Shown one piece after another: positions 46,531-55,800 of a stretch of 64,000 nucleotides of DNA. Origin of the DNA: Streptohalobacillus salinus. GTDB taxonomy: Bacteria > Bacillota > Bacilli > Bacillales > Amphibacillaceae. A model generated the notes under the pieces. It made no database searches, had not been told where the DNA came from, and was given only the letters and a program-made list of their open reading frames with translations. A program made the position numbers and the translations under genes. The stretch spans positions 1 to 64,000 of the forward strand of contig NZ_QJJR01000005.1 in NCBI RefSeq assembly GCF_003201605.1, written 5' to 3'. Position 1 is the first letter of the stretch; each line of letters begins with the position of its first letter.

Positions 46531-46585
46531 TAAAGGTGACTGTTTCAACATCTGCTAACAGTCATTCTCGGTAAGTTTACAGGCA

Positions 46586-48277
46586 TTAAATTTTGAATTT
46601 CTTTATCATTTCTCTCAAATCTTCAGCCATATTAGCTAAAAGAGAAGCTGACGATGTTACTTCTTCCATTGTTGCTAATTGCTCTTCTGATGATGAAGCA
46701 ATATCTGCTGTGCTTTCCACAGACGCTTTTGCAATCGTAGCAACTTCTTCAATTGATCCATTTACTTGCTCCATGCTTGCTGACATTTGTTCAGAAACGG
46801 CGGAAAGTTCTTGAACTTCACCACTAACTTGTTCAATAGAAGTTAAAATTTCACTAAAACTTTTACCCGTATCATTCACTAATCTTACGCCTTCGTCTGC
46901 TTCTTTGGTGCTCTTGCTCATCATTTCTACTGCTTTGAGGACATCATTTTGGATTAATTGCACTAAATTTGAAATTTGATTTGCTGAGTTTCTTGATTGT
47001 TCGGCTAGCTTTCTAACTTCATCAGCTACTACCGCAAAACCTTTCCCATGCTCACCCGCTCTTGCTGATTCAATCGCTGCATTTAATGCCAATAAATTTG
47101 TTTGATCTGCAATACCTGTAATAACATCGATTATTTTTCCAATCTCATTCGAGTTGCTATCCAATTGTTGAATCACTGTATTTGTCCCATTTGTAGCTTC
47201 ATTTATCGACTTCATTTGACCAACTACTTTTGTTAACATGTTATTACCATTAATAGCTTGGTTTGTCGTATCAGTAGAGGATTCTGCTACATTAGATGCT
47301 GTGCTTGCAATCCTATTAATTCCGGTAGCCATTTCGTTAATACCTCTTGCACTTTCTTCTGTCGCCTTCTCTTGCACTTCCGAACCACTCGCAACCTTTT
47401 GAATCGCAGTTGTTACTTGCTCAGTCGCAGAACTCGTTTGTTCTGCACTTGCCATAAGCTCTTCTGCTGAAGAAGCCACTTGTTCTGAGGTGCTGCTAAC
47501 ATTATAAATTAAATCCCTTAAATTTGTTTTCATTTCATTAAATGACTCGGCTAATTGACCAATCTCATCGTTATTCTTAACTTTCAAATCATCAATTGCG
47601 AGATTTCCCTTCGCAACCTCCTCAGCAGATCGAGAAATCAACTGAACTGGTTTGGAGATCAATCTACTGATAAATAAGGCAATAAAGAGACCGATGATGA
47701 ACGCCAAAATGCTAATGCCGATAATTACATTTTTACTTGCTACTGCTTTGCTAGTAAGAGCATCACTAGTCTCTTTAATATTTGTTTCTTGATAGGTTCG
47801 AGCTTTTGCCCCTACCGCAGTTACGTTTGAGGTTAGACCATTTCCTCTCTCTTCCATCAGTCTAGTGATCTCATCCATTTGGTTTTGATCTCTTAGGCGA
47901 ATTACTTCTTGACCTAATTGAAAATACTCATCTTCAACGGCCATAAACTCTTCAACAATTTGTTCAGCTTCATCAGTTATATCTAAGCTTAAAAATTCTT
48001 GCGCCATCAGGTCAAATGTTTCAGCAGATTGATTCACTAATTCTAAATTCGTTTGATTTCCGTTGACAAGGTAACCCCTGACAGCTATTTGTTCATTTAA
48101 TACGGCATTCTCCATTTCTGTTATGACTCTTACTTTATTAAAACTGTCCGTTATTGAGTTTGAGTAATTTCTGTCCACTGTTGTAAATTGCACCAAGGTG
48201 ATGATTGATACAGTCGCTAATAACAACAAGACTGCAAAGAATCCCAACAATAATTTTTTTGAAATGTTAAATTTCAT
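46586..48277 (-). CDS. Methyl-accepting chemotaxis protein
   Basis: Transmembrane chemoreceptor of 563 residues. TM1 about 9-30, extracellular four-helix-bundle sensor (about 31-183, with a [19 protein letters not shown] helix of the CHASE3/4HB type), TM2 about 184-205, HAMP about 206-258, and a cytoplasmic coiled-coil ending in the signalling tip [50 protein letters not shown]. Start at ATG 48277 with AAGGA 9 bases upstream; an ATG three codons earlier lies too close to it. A c-di-GMP-I riboswitch and a 350-base leader precede it. Ligand unknown. Confidence 0.93.
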   Translation of the reverse strand: MKFNISKKLLLGFFAVLLLLATVSIITLVQFTTVDRNYSNSITDSFNKVRVITEMENAVLNEQIAVRGYLVNGNQTNLELVNQSAETFDLMAQEFLSLDITDEAEQIVEEFMAVEDEYFQLGQEVIRLRDQNQMDEITRLMEERGNGLTSNVTAVGAKARTYQETNIKETSDALTSKAVASKNVIIGISILAFIIGLFIALFISRLISKPVQLISRSAEEVAKGNLAIDDLKVKNNDEIGQLAESFNEMKTNLRDLIYNVSSTSEQVASSAEELMASAEQTSSATEQVTTAIQKVASGSEVQEKATEESARGINEMATGINRIASTASNVAESSTDTTNQAINGNNMLTKVVGQMKSINEATNGTNTVIQQLDSNSNEIGKIIDVITGIADQTNLLALNAAIESARAGEHGKGFAVVADEVRKLAEQSRNSANQISNLVQLIQNDVLKAVEMMSKSTKEADEGVRLVNDTGKSFSEILTSIEQVSGEVQELSAVSEQMSASMEQVNGSIEEVATIAKASVESTADIASSSEEQLATMEEVTSSASLLANMAEDLREMIKKFKI

Positions 48278-48286
48278 GCTCTTCAT

Positions 48287-48581
48287 TCCTTTTCAATGTA
48301 CGATTTATTAAAACGATTTTTGATTCATTGATGTAATTAGACGTTTTTCATTCCTCACTGCGATGACTGAATGAGAAACAAACATAATCTATGTCTTTCA
48401 TAAGCGAAAACATTAATTCAATCAGGTGACCCACGAAACAGAAACTGTGACAAAAAAACAGCTGTCATTCACCGCACACAATTCTTATTCTGCAGAAACC
48501 TGCTGACCAATAATTGTATTTATATGTTTACTCGCAGTATTTGTTAGTCATCCTATCTCTCCCTCTGTTTAGAAAACATTA
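48287..48581 (-). other. Long chemoreceptor leader between riboswitch and start codon
   Basis: About 295 bases of 5' untranslated region after the riboswitch terminator. Contains a 7-codon frame (ATG ACT AAC AAA TAC TGC GAG) with GAGGGAG upstream, a 16-codon frame MTAVFLSQFLFRGSPD, and an ACAGCTGT palindrome running into seven T. No known RNA family recognised. Confidence 0.5.
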
Positions 48582-48622
48582 TACAAAAAAAGACCCCCCG
48601 AAAATTAGAAGGATCCCTTTCT
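48582..48622 (-). terminator. Expression-platform terminator of the c-di-GMP riboswitch
   Basis: Minus strand AAAGGGATCC pairs with GGGTCTTTTT (with G-U pairs) and continues as T run, immediately downstream of the aptamer. Confidence 0.75.
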
Positions 48623-48625
48623 TTA

Positions 48626-48710
48626 AAATGCAACTGGCTGGCATTGACTTTGGTTAAGCCTTTAGCCCCTATAGTTTTGCGTCTCTACTTTTCAATAGAT
48701 TTGCCCTTCT
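48626..48710 (-). promoter_or_regulatory. Cyclic di-GMP-I riboswitch (GEMM-I)
   Basis: Minus strand reads GGGCAAATCTATTGAAAAGT, AGAGACGCAAAACTATAGGG, GCTAAAGGC and, at the 3' side, ATGCCAGCCAGTTGCAT. GGCAAA, GAAA tetraloop-type turn, GACGCAAA, CTAA and the GCCAGCCAGTTGC block are the conserved GEMM-I elements. Followed by a terminator and a chemoreceptor. Confidence 0.92.
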
Positions 48711-48736
48711 TATATTTAATTTGTTAATACATACTA

Positions 48737-48765
48737 AATATATAACATGACTATCTAACTTACAA
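48737..48765 (-). promoter_or_regulatory. Promoter of the chemoreceptor transcript
   Basis: Minus strand TTGTAA (48760-48765), 17 bases, TATATT (48737-48742); initiation would fall about 20 bases before the c-di-GMP aptamer. No sigma-D motility promoter was seen. Confidence 0.65.
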
Positions 48766-48831
48766 TTAGACATTTTGTGACATTCATATAAGAAAGTAGC
48801 ATTTTTCGCGAAAATTTTCTTGACAAAACCC

Positions 48832-48869
48832 AAAAAAAGACCTAAGCATTAAGTAATGCTTAGGTCTTC
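48832..48869 (-). terminator. Terminator of the siderophore importer operon
   Basis: AAGACCTAAGCATT pairs with AATGCTTAGGTCTT around 4 bases, followed by T run on the minus strand, 17 bases after the yclQ stop. Confidence 0.92.
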
Positions 48870-48885
48870 CAAATATTGAGACTTC

Positions 48886-49863
48886 TTACTCAGCTATACT
48901 TACCTTTACCTCATTAATCATTTCAGATACCGAAGTAATTCCCCCACTTGAAACATACCAATAATCAGGTGTTAAATAGGTGATTTGATCATTCTTCTTT
49001 GCTTTAGTTTCATTAATTAACGCATTATCTAACGTCGTTTCTGCTGTATAGTCACCGCCTGTAACTGCATTTCGGTCAACAACATATAAATAATCCGGGT
49101 TTTGCTCTGCAATATATTCGAAACTAATATTCTGCCCATGTGTCGATGCCTCGATCTCTTCACTAATTGGACTTACACCAAGTTCATCATGAATGATTCC
49201 AAAGCGAGACCCTGGACCATATGCATTTACCGACCCGTCATTGGTCAATATGATTAAAGCTGTTTCATCAGCTGATACAAGCGCTTGAACGGCTTCCGCT
49301 TCGGCTTTCACAGTTGAAACGGCTTCCTCTGCTTCAGTTTCTTTTTCGAAAATTTCACCGAGTAAGGTTACGTTTTCTTCAAACGACTCGAGATAGCGTG
49401 CGGTATCAACACCTAAATATATCGTCGGTGCAAGTTCAGTTAAGTCGTCATAAGCTTCTTGCGTTCGACCAGAAATGATGATTAAGTCTGGGTTTAAGTT
49501 TGCAAGCGTTTCAAAGTCTGGCTCAAACAACGTACCAGCATTTGTATAGTGTTCGTCCTCGAATTTTTCTAAGTAACTTGGTACGTTTGCAGTTGGCAAA
49601 GCATCGACCTCAACCCCTAAATAGTCAAGGCTATCAATCGTACCAAAATCAAACACAGCAATTGTTTCTGGATTAACTGGAACAGTTGTTGTACCAAGCT
49701 CATGTTCCACCACAATTTCTGTCTTTTCCTCTTGCTCTTGATTTGTTTCTGTTTCTGTTTCTGTATCTTGATCTGACGATGTTTCATCAGTTGTATCTTC
49801 TCCACAAGCTGCGATTACTAACACTATTGATGCTACTACCAAGTAGATTAGCCATTTTTTCAT
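48886..49863 (-). CDS. yclQ: Siderophore-binding lipoprotein (YclQ type)
   Basis: Iron-siderophore receptor lipoprotein (FecB/BtuF fold, helical-backbone two-lobe). Signal peptide with lipobox VIAAC, lipidated C20, then an acidic Thr/Glu/Gln-rich linker (about 21-48). Binding domain starts at EIVVEHELGTTTVPVNPETIAVFDFG. 325 residues. Order permease-permease-ATPase-binding protein equals B. subtilis yclNOPQ, a petrobactin importer, so a catecholate siderophore is likely (inference). Separated from yclP by 100 bases containing a large hairpin. Confidence 0.88.
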   Translation of the reverse strand: MKKWLIYLVVASIVLVIAACGEDTTDETSSDQDTETETETNQEQEEKTEIVVEHELGTTTVPVNPETIAVFDFGTIDSLDYLGVEVDALPTANVPSYLEKFEDEHYTNAGTLFEPDFETLANLNPDLIIISGRTQEAYDDLTELAPTIYLGVDTARYLESFEENVTLLGEIFEKETEAEEAVSTVKAEAEAVQALVSADETALIILTNDGSVNAYGPGSRFGIIHDELGVSPISEEIEASTHGQNISFEYIAEQNPDYLYVVDRNAVTGGDYTAETTLDNALINETKAKKNDQITYLTPDYWYVSSGGITSVSEMINEVKVSIAE

Positions 49864-49887
49864 CTCTAATTGCTCCCTTATTAATTA

Positions 49888-49952
49888 ATATATTTAAAAT
49901 AGGCGTTAACTAATTGCTTATTTCTGGGCCCAGCAGCCAGCAAACGCCTATA
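49888..49952 (-). repeat. Intercistronic stem-loop between yclP and yclQ
   Basis: Minus strand ATAGGCGTT pairs with AACGCCTAT, enclosing a second stem with CTGGGCCCAG. Followed by TTTTAAAT. It may act as processing site or partial terminator that sets the ratio of binding protein to the other subunits. Confidence 0.55.
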
Positions 49953-49964
49953 TTTAAAACAAAG

Positions 49965-50723
49965 TTAAGAAAAATATAAACAGATGCGACATTGATCGAT
50001 ATCTTGAATTTTGATATCCATGTCATAGACTTCCTTTAAGACGCCATTATTAATAATCTCGTGTGTTGCGCCTTTTTTAACAATCTTTCCATCACGCAAA
50101 GCGACGATATAATCTGAATACACAGAAGCGAAGTTAACATCGTGCAAGACAATGATGACGGTCTTCCCTAATTCATCCACAAGCCGTCTGAGTACTTTCA
50201 TGATTTGCACAGAGTGCTTCATATCTAAATTATTCAATGGCTCATCCAGTAATATATATTCAGTATCTTGAGCAATAACCATCGCGATATAAGCGCGTTG
50301 CTGTTGCCCACCACTTAACTGATCGAGAAACTTATTTGCCATCGTTTCTAATTCCATATATTGCATGGCACTATCAATCATTTTCTCATCAAGTTCTGTT
50401 AGTCGTCCCTGCGAGTATGGAAAACGGCCAAAACTAACCAGTTGTCGCACTGTTAACCGGACGTTTATATGATTGGCTTGCTTTAGAATTGATAATTTTT
50501 TAGCTAAATCTTTATTTTTAGCGGTCGAGACTTCCTCCCCATCAATGAGGACCTCGCCTTCATCCTTAGCAATTAAGCGGCTGACAATCGATAATAAGGT
50601 GCTTTTTCCTGCCCCATTCGGGCCGATAAACGACGTGATTTTCCCTTTAGGTATAGTCATAGATACATGGTCAACGACCATCGTATCGCCGTAACGTTTT
50701 GCTACATTTTTAATTTTCACCAT
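49965..50723 (-). CDS. yclP: Siderophore ABC transporter ATP-binding protein (YclP type)
   Basis: ATPase of the iron-siderophore importer. Walker A GPNGAGKST, signature LSGGQQQRAYIAMV, Walker B YILLDEPLNNLDMK, H-loop VIIVLHDVNF. RLTVRQLVSFGRFPYSQGRL and the cysteine-bearing end QCRICLYFS closely follow the B. subtilis YclP pattern. 252 residues. Starts 7 bases inside yclO with AAGGAG upstream. Confidence 0.93.
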   Translation of the reverse strand: MVKIKNVAKRYGDTMVVDHVSMTIPKGKITSFIGPNGAGKSTLLSIVSRLIAKDEGEVLIDGEEVSTAKNKDLAKKLSILKQANHINVRLTVRQLVSFGRFPYSQGRLTELDEKMIDSAMQYMELETMANKFLDQLSGGQQQRAYIAMVIAQDTEYILLDEPLNNLDMKHSVQIMKVLRRLVDELGKTVIIVLHDVNFASVYSDYIVALRDGKIVKKGATHEIINNGVLKEVYDMDIKIQDIDQCRICLYFS

Positions 50724-51664
50724 GTTCTATTCTCCTTTAAAATAAGATAGAGGAAGTAGACCCCTCCAATAAGATTAATAATCACACTTAGTGTGGTTGA
50801 AAAGTTAAACACCCGGTCAACAATCACTTGACCACCAACGAGTGCGATAATACTGACGAGAACTGTCGCAACAATCAATACCGTATGGCGATAGGTTTTA
50901 AACACTTCATAAGTAACATTAACAACCAATATACCAAGAAACATGATTGGACCAACAAGTGCCGTTGCAACAGCGATTAATACAGCCACGACAATCATTA
51001 ACTGCTGGACTATCCGGTCATAATCAACACCTAGATTTACCGCATGAGCTTTCCCTAGTGACAAAACATCCAAGTACTTATAATAACGACTTGCATAAGC
51101 AATGATCAGTACAACCAGTCCTAGTGAGATATATAATAAGTCCGTTTGAACATTATTAAAACTTGCAAACATGCGATTCTGTACGACTAAAAACTCATTC
51201 GGATCAATGAGCACTTGCATAAAAGTCGATAAACTTTGGAAAAATGTGCCGAAGATAAGGCCAATTAAAAGTAAGAAATATATATTATTGCCTCGCTTGA
51301 ATAATAACTTAAACAACAGTAATGCAAACCCAACCATTAATACAATAGAAATGACAAAGTTTAATTTCTGATTTGTTGTCGAAATACTTGTCGATCCGTA
51401 AAAGAAAATAATAAATGTTTGAATTAACTGATAGAGCGCATCAAGTCCAATCAAACTCGGCGTTAAGATACGGTTATTAGTAATGGTTTGAAAAACGATC
51501 GTTGCAATTGCGATGACAGCGCCAGTAAGAACAATCGACAAAACGCGCGTCAAACGGCGTGTTAAAATATAGTCGATGTTTCCACTTAAATCGATAAAAA
51601 GATAAAGAGAAACAAACAGTATCCCTAATCCTAGTAATAGCACCAGTTTGTATTTATTACTCAT
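50717..51664 (-). CDS. yclO: Siderophore ABC transporter permease (YclO type)
   Basis: FecCD-family permease, 315 residues, eight to ten helices. IVFQTITNNRILTPSLIGLDALYQLIQT (about 56-83) is diagnostic of YclO. Starts 8 bases inside yclN with GAGGAGGAAC upstream. Forms a heterodimer with YclN. Confidence 0.92.
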   Translation of the reverse strand: MSNKYKLVLLLGLGILFVSLYLFIDLSGNIDYILTRRLTRVLSIVLTGAVIAIATIVFQTITNNRILTPSLIGLDALYQLIQTFIIFFYGSTSISTTNQKLNFVISIVLMVGFALLLFKLLFKRGNNIYFLLLIGLIFGTFFQSLSTFMQVLIDPNEFLVVQNRMFASFNNVQTDLLYISLGLVVLIIAYASRYYKYLDVLSLGKAHAVNLGVDYDRIVQQLMIVVAVLIAVATALVGPIMFLGILVVNVTYEVFKTYRHTVLIVATVLVSIIALVGGQVIVDRVFNFSTTLSVIINLIGGVYFLYLILKENRTW

Positions 51665-52607
51665 ATGCGTTCCTCCTCAAAACAAGATAGAGGAAGATGA
51701 AACTTCCAATTACACCAACTACGACACCAATCGCAATCTCATAAGGGAAAATAATGAGTCGGCCGAGAATATCACTGAAAAGCAGGAAAACAGCGCCCAA
51801 TAGCGCCGTCATTGGCAAGCTTTTCTTCAGATGATCACCACGGTAGATCGAAACGATGTTAGGAACAATCAACCCCAAAAAGGGGATCGTTCCAACTGTT
51901 AAAATAACCACAGACGTAATTAAGGCAACGATAATTAAGCCGGTATTGACGACCCATTTATAATTGAGCCCTAAATTTTTCGAGAAATCTTCCCCCATAC
52001 CAGCAATGGTAAAGCGGTTAGCGAATAGATAACTCATGATGACAAGTGGAATGCTCAAGTAAAGCAACTCATAACGCCCTTGAAGAATTAAGGCGAAATT
52101 CCCTTGTAACCAAGCAGACATGTTTTGTACTAAATCATTCTGATAAGCAAAAAACGTTGTAATCGAGCCGATAATGTTACCAAACATTAAACCGACAAGC
52201 GGGATGAAAATTGGATCTTTAAACTGCACCTTTTCTAAGATCTTCATAAAAATCAAGGTTCCTGCGATTGAAAAGATAAAAGCGACAAACATGCGCTCAA
52301 GCGGTGAAGCTTGGTGAAAAAACATCATGGCAACTAAAATCCCTAAGCGCGCTGAATCCATGGTACCCGCTGTTGTCGGTGAAACGAATTTATTTCGGCT
52401 TAATTGTTGCATAATTAAACCCGAAATACTTAAACCGACTCCGGCCATGATGATACTTAATAACCTTGGAATTCGACTCACCCAAATGATCTGTACTTGT
52501 TGCTCGGTTAATTGAAAAATATCACTTAACTCTAGGGGGACAACACCGATAAAAACTGAAGCTAACGATAAAATAATAAGTAATGGAATAAGTATAAGAT
52601 AGGTCAT
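51657..52607 (-). CDS. yclN: Siderophore ABC transporter permease (YclN type)
   Basis: FecCD-family permease, 316 residues. WVSRIPRLLSIIMAGVGLSISGLIMQQLSRNKFVSPTTAGTMDSARLG (about 46-93) is the conserved YclN stretch. First gene of the operon; AAAGGA before ATG; a Fur box and promoter lie immediately upstream. Confidence 0.93.
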   Translation of the reverse strand: MTYLILIPLLIILSLASVFIGVVPLELSDIFQLTEQQVQIIWVSRIPRLLSIIMAGVGLSISGLIMQQLSRNKFVSPTTAGTMDSARLGILVAMMFFHQASPLERMFVAFIFSIAGTLIFMKILEKVQFKDPIFIPLVGLMFGNIIGSITTFFAYQNDLVQNMSAWLQGNFALILQGRYELLYLSIPLVIMSYLFANRFTIAGMGEDFSKNLGLNYKWVVNTGLIIVALITSVVILTVGTIPFLGLIVPNIVSIYRGDHLKKSLPMTALLGAVFLLFSDILGRLIIFPYEIAIGVVVGVIGSFIFLYLVLRRNAYE

Positions 52608-52630
52608 AGAAAAATCCTTTTTTTGTATTC

Positions 52631-52649
52631 GATAATGAGATTCATTATC
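52631..52649. promoter_or_regulatory. Fur box upstream of the siderophore importer
   Basis: GATAATGAGATTCATTATC matches 17 of 19 positions of the Fur consensus GATAATGATAATCATTATC and is itself palindromic. A second, partial TGATAAT site adjoins it at 52655-52668. It lies just downstream of the -10, so iron-loaded Fur would block transcription. Confidence 0.92.
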
Positions 52650-52664
52650 AATTAGATGATTATC

Positions 52665-52692
52665 ATTCTACCATGTATAAATATTCTGTCAA
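52665..52692 (-). promoter_or_regulatory. Promoter of the yclNOPQ-type operon
   Basis: Minus strand TTGACA (52687-52692), 16 bases ending TGG, TAGAAT (52665-52670), followed directly by the Fur box. Confidence 0.75.
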
Positions 52693-52764
52693 TAGTCAAA
52701 CTTAAAATACTTTTTTGTCTGTTATCTAGATCCTTTTACATGTTTTGTCCTTCTTCAACTAAAC

Positions 52765-52800
52765 GAGACCGACATCGTTGTACATAACGATGTCGGTCTC
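52765..52800 (-). terminator. Terminator of addB-addA
   Basis: GAGACCGACATCGTT pairs perfectly with AACGATGTCGGTCTC around 6 bases, 16 bases after the addA stop; T run short (GTTTAGTT). Confidence 0.8.
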
Positions 52801-52815
52801 GGGTACTTCATCTGG

Positions 52816-55800
52816 TTATTCCACTTCCACTAATTGATTAACATCAAAGAAATACAAGAAACGTTTATGAATGGTGATGGCTAAAATTGTCTCAATGGCT
52901 TTCGTATACAAATCTAACTGCACCCGGTAACGTTCCACCAACTGCTTGCGTTTAGCTGCCGTGAAAGCGCCAGTAATTGTATCTGTTTTATAATCAACAA
53001 TGGTCCACCCCTGATCTGTTTTTACAAGCAAATCAATCACACCTTGAAGAAAAACTTGCTCAGACGCACCTTCCCAGTTCTGATACACATCTTCTGTATT
53101 TAACATCAAACTAAACGGCACCTCACGCTCAATGATTTTCGCTTTATTTAGTGCATCAATCACAGGAGAAGCCAAGAAGGCAAGTATTTTCGCGCGATCT
53201 ATTGCCTCACCTTGCTCATAGGTCAACAATTCTTTCTCAATTAATTGATCAATGAAATGATTCAGTGTCGCCTCCGTTAGAGGCTTATCAAACGGTAGAT
53301 GTTGCATCACTGTATGCATTGCTGTCCCCTTCTCAGCGGCCGTTAACTTCTTTGTTCCTTGCATGAAGCGGGGACGCTCTTTTTTTAAGGGTTTAACCTC
53401 GCGCAACAATTCATCAGCTGCATATGGATCTGGCTCTGTTAAACGTCTTTTAATTTCTGTCACACTTTGCTTAGCGCGATGAATGGTCGCAGCTTGGTGT
53501 GGGTACTGGTAATTTAGGCGATGCTTGACAAATTGATTGTCTGCTTCGTCTGTTTTTGGTAATGGTGCCTCGTGATTAATTACTGCTTCTAGATCAACAA
53601 CAGTTTTAGCTTTTTCAACATCCTCTGTATGATAGCGGTGGACACCGTGTTGTTCCACTTTAAATAGAGCGTCGTCTCCAGTAAAGACAGCACCTTGTGT
53701 ATCTGTTTCATCAGCTTTTACTCTAAGAACCTGGCCGGCAGGATGCCTTACCAAACTATATGCGACCCAGTCTAAGTATGAACTACTTTTCAGTCGAATA
53801 TCTGCGGGCAGAACCCAGTCCTGTGCATCAATGACTTCTTGATATGCAGCTTGCTTCTTCTCGAAGTTTGCAACTGTTCCAATCATCACTAGCTTTTCTT
53901 TTGCACGTGTTAGAGCAACATATAGCACGCGCATTTCTTCGGCCCACAATTCACGTTTCATGTGGTGTTTAATCGCTTGATAAATTAAGGTTGGGTACAT
54001 GATTCTTTTTTCAGGATCAATGTATTTGCTGGCAAAGCCTAAATCTTTATGCAGTAAATATTTCGCTTTTAAATCCTGTTGATTAAAGTTTTTATCCATT
54101 GCACCTAGGATAACAATTGGATACTCAAGTCCTTTGCTTTTATGAATCGTGGTAATTCTAACCACATCTTCTTGTTCACCTAACGCCCGAGCAGCTCCTA
54201 AATCCTCACCACGCTCTTCCATACGTTCAATCATTCGTAAAAAGCGATATAAGCCTCTAAATGATGTCTCTTCATACCCTCGTGCGCGGTCATAAAGTGC
54301 CCGTAAATTAGCTTGACGCTGTCTACCACCTGGCATACCACTCACAAAATCATAGTAACCTGAATCTCGATATATATACCATATTAAATCTGAAAGTGCT
54401 CCAATTTGATTGCGGTTTTTCCAATCACTTAATTGATTTTTAAATCTATTTAAGCGTTCTTTAAGTTTGTCATTTCCACCTGCTTCCAGGTAGAGTTTAA
54501 AACAATCATGAAAGCTTGCTTTCTTGTCCATTAGGCGTATTTGTGTTAATTCCTCTTCATTTAATCCAACAATTGGTGACTTTAACACGCTAGCTAGTGG
54601 GATATCTTGTTTTGTATTATCAATTATTTTCAACACATTGACCATCACTTGAATTTCAATTGCTTGCAAGTAACCTGTTTGTAATTCTGCATATACAGGA
54701 ATGCCTTGTTTTTTTAACTCTTCCATTACGACAGGCGCACTTGTCATTGATCTGAGTAAAATAACAATATCACGATAACGGCACGGACGTCTTTCTAACG
54801 TATCCTTGTCAAAAATAACAGCCGGTTCCATTGCTCCCCGACCAATCCAACTGTTAATTTTCTCAGCATATATACGTGCTTCTAATTCTGCTTTTCTTAA
54901 ATCCACAGTTGTTTCACCTGCGTCATCATCCACCTCATTATCGTTACGGTCGACAATCACAAGTTCGACTTCAGGATCATTTTTTTTTGCTTCGTCATAA
55001 TTCAAATTCCCATAAATCAATTCGCTCTCAGCATCGTAATTCATTTCACCGACATTCTCATCAAATAATTGACGAAAAATAAAGTTTGCACCAGCAAGTA
55101 ATTCTTTACGACTTCGAAAGTTTTTCGCTAGATCAATCCGTTCACCACTATGGTGCTGATCATAAAACATTTTATACTTAGTTAAAAACAGGCTAGGTTC
55201 AGCATGACGAAAGCGATAAATCGACTGCTTCACATCACCTACCATAAATAAGTTTCCCGGATCATCTTTAGTAATGGCTTGTAGGATTGTCTCTTGTACC
55301 ATATTCGTATCTTGATACTCATCAACCAAAACTTCTTTATATTTTGTTTCAAGTTGTTTGGCTATTTCGGTTTTTTCAAAGCCTTCACTTGTTTTTTGTG
55401 TTAATACCGCTAAAGCAAAGTGCTCTAAATCAGAAAAATCAACCAAACCTTTATCTCGCTTCACAGCCTGATAATTTTCTCTAAATACTTTCACTAGTGT
55501 GACAAGTTGTTGGATGGTTGGATATAACTCAGCCATATCAGCAAGATAGTCTTCAAGTGAACGGGTAAACAGTTGTTGTTTTAAATCGGTCAAGCGATCT
55601 TTCGCTTGATTCCGATAGTCTTTTGTCTTCGCTTTTAGAGCCGGATCACAATCGACGCTCTTTCTTGATAGACTCTTAAAACTTAATGTTTCCATGCCGC
55701 GGTACAGCTCGGACCAACCGATTGCCTTTTGACCTTTTAACTGCTGAAGCTGTTCTAAGTCGAATTCAACTGCTTCGGCATAATGATAGGGGCCATCCAC

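Larger units (their letters stand above)
46263..46585. other. Intergenic region between the kinase-like gene and the chemoreceptor
   Basis: About 320 bases holding the chemoreceptor terminator (46482-46530), the promoter of the kinase-like gene, and a small hairpin GCTCT/AGAGC followed by AATTTTTT (46297-46326) just after that promoter, which could attenuate it. Nothing else recognised. Confidence 0.5.
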
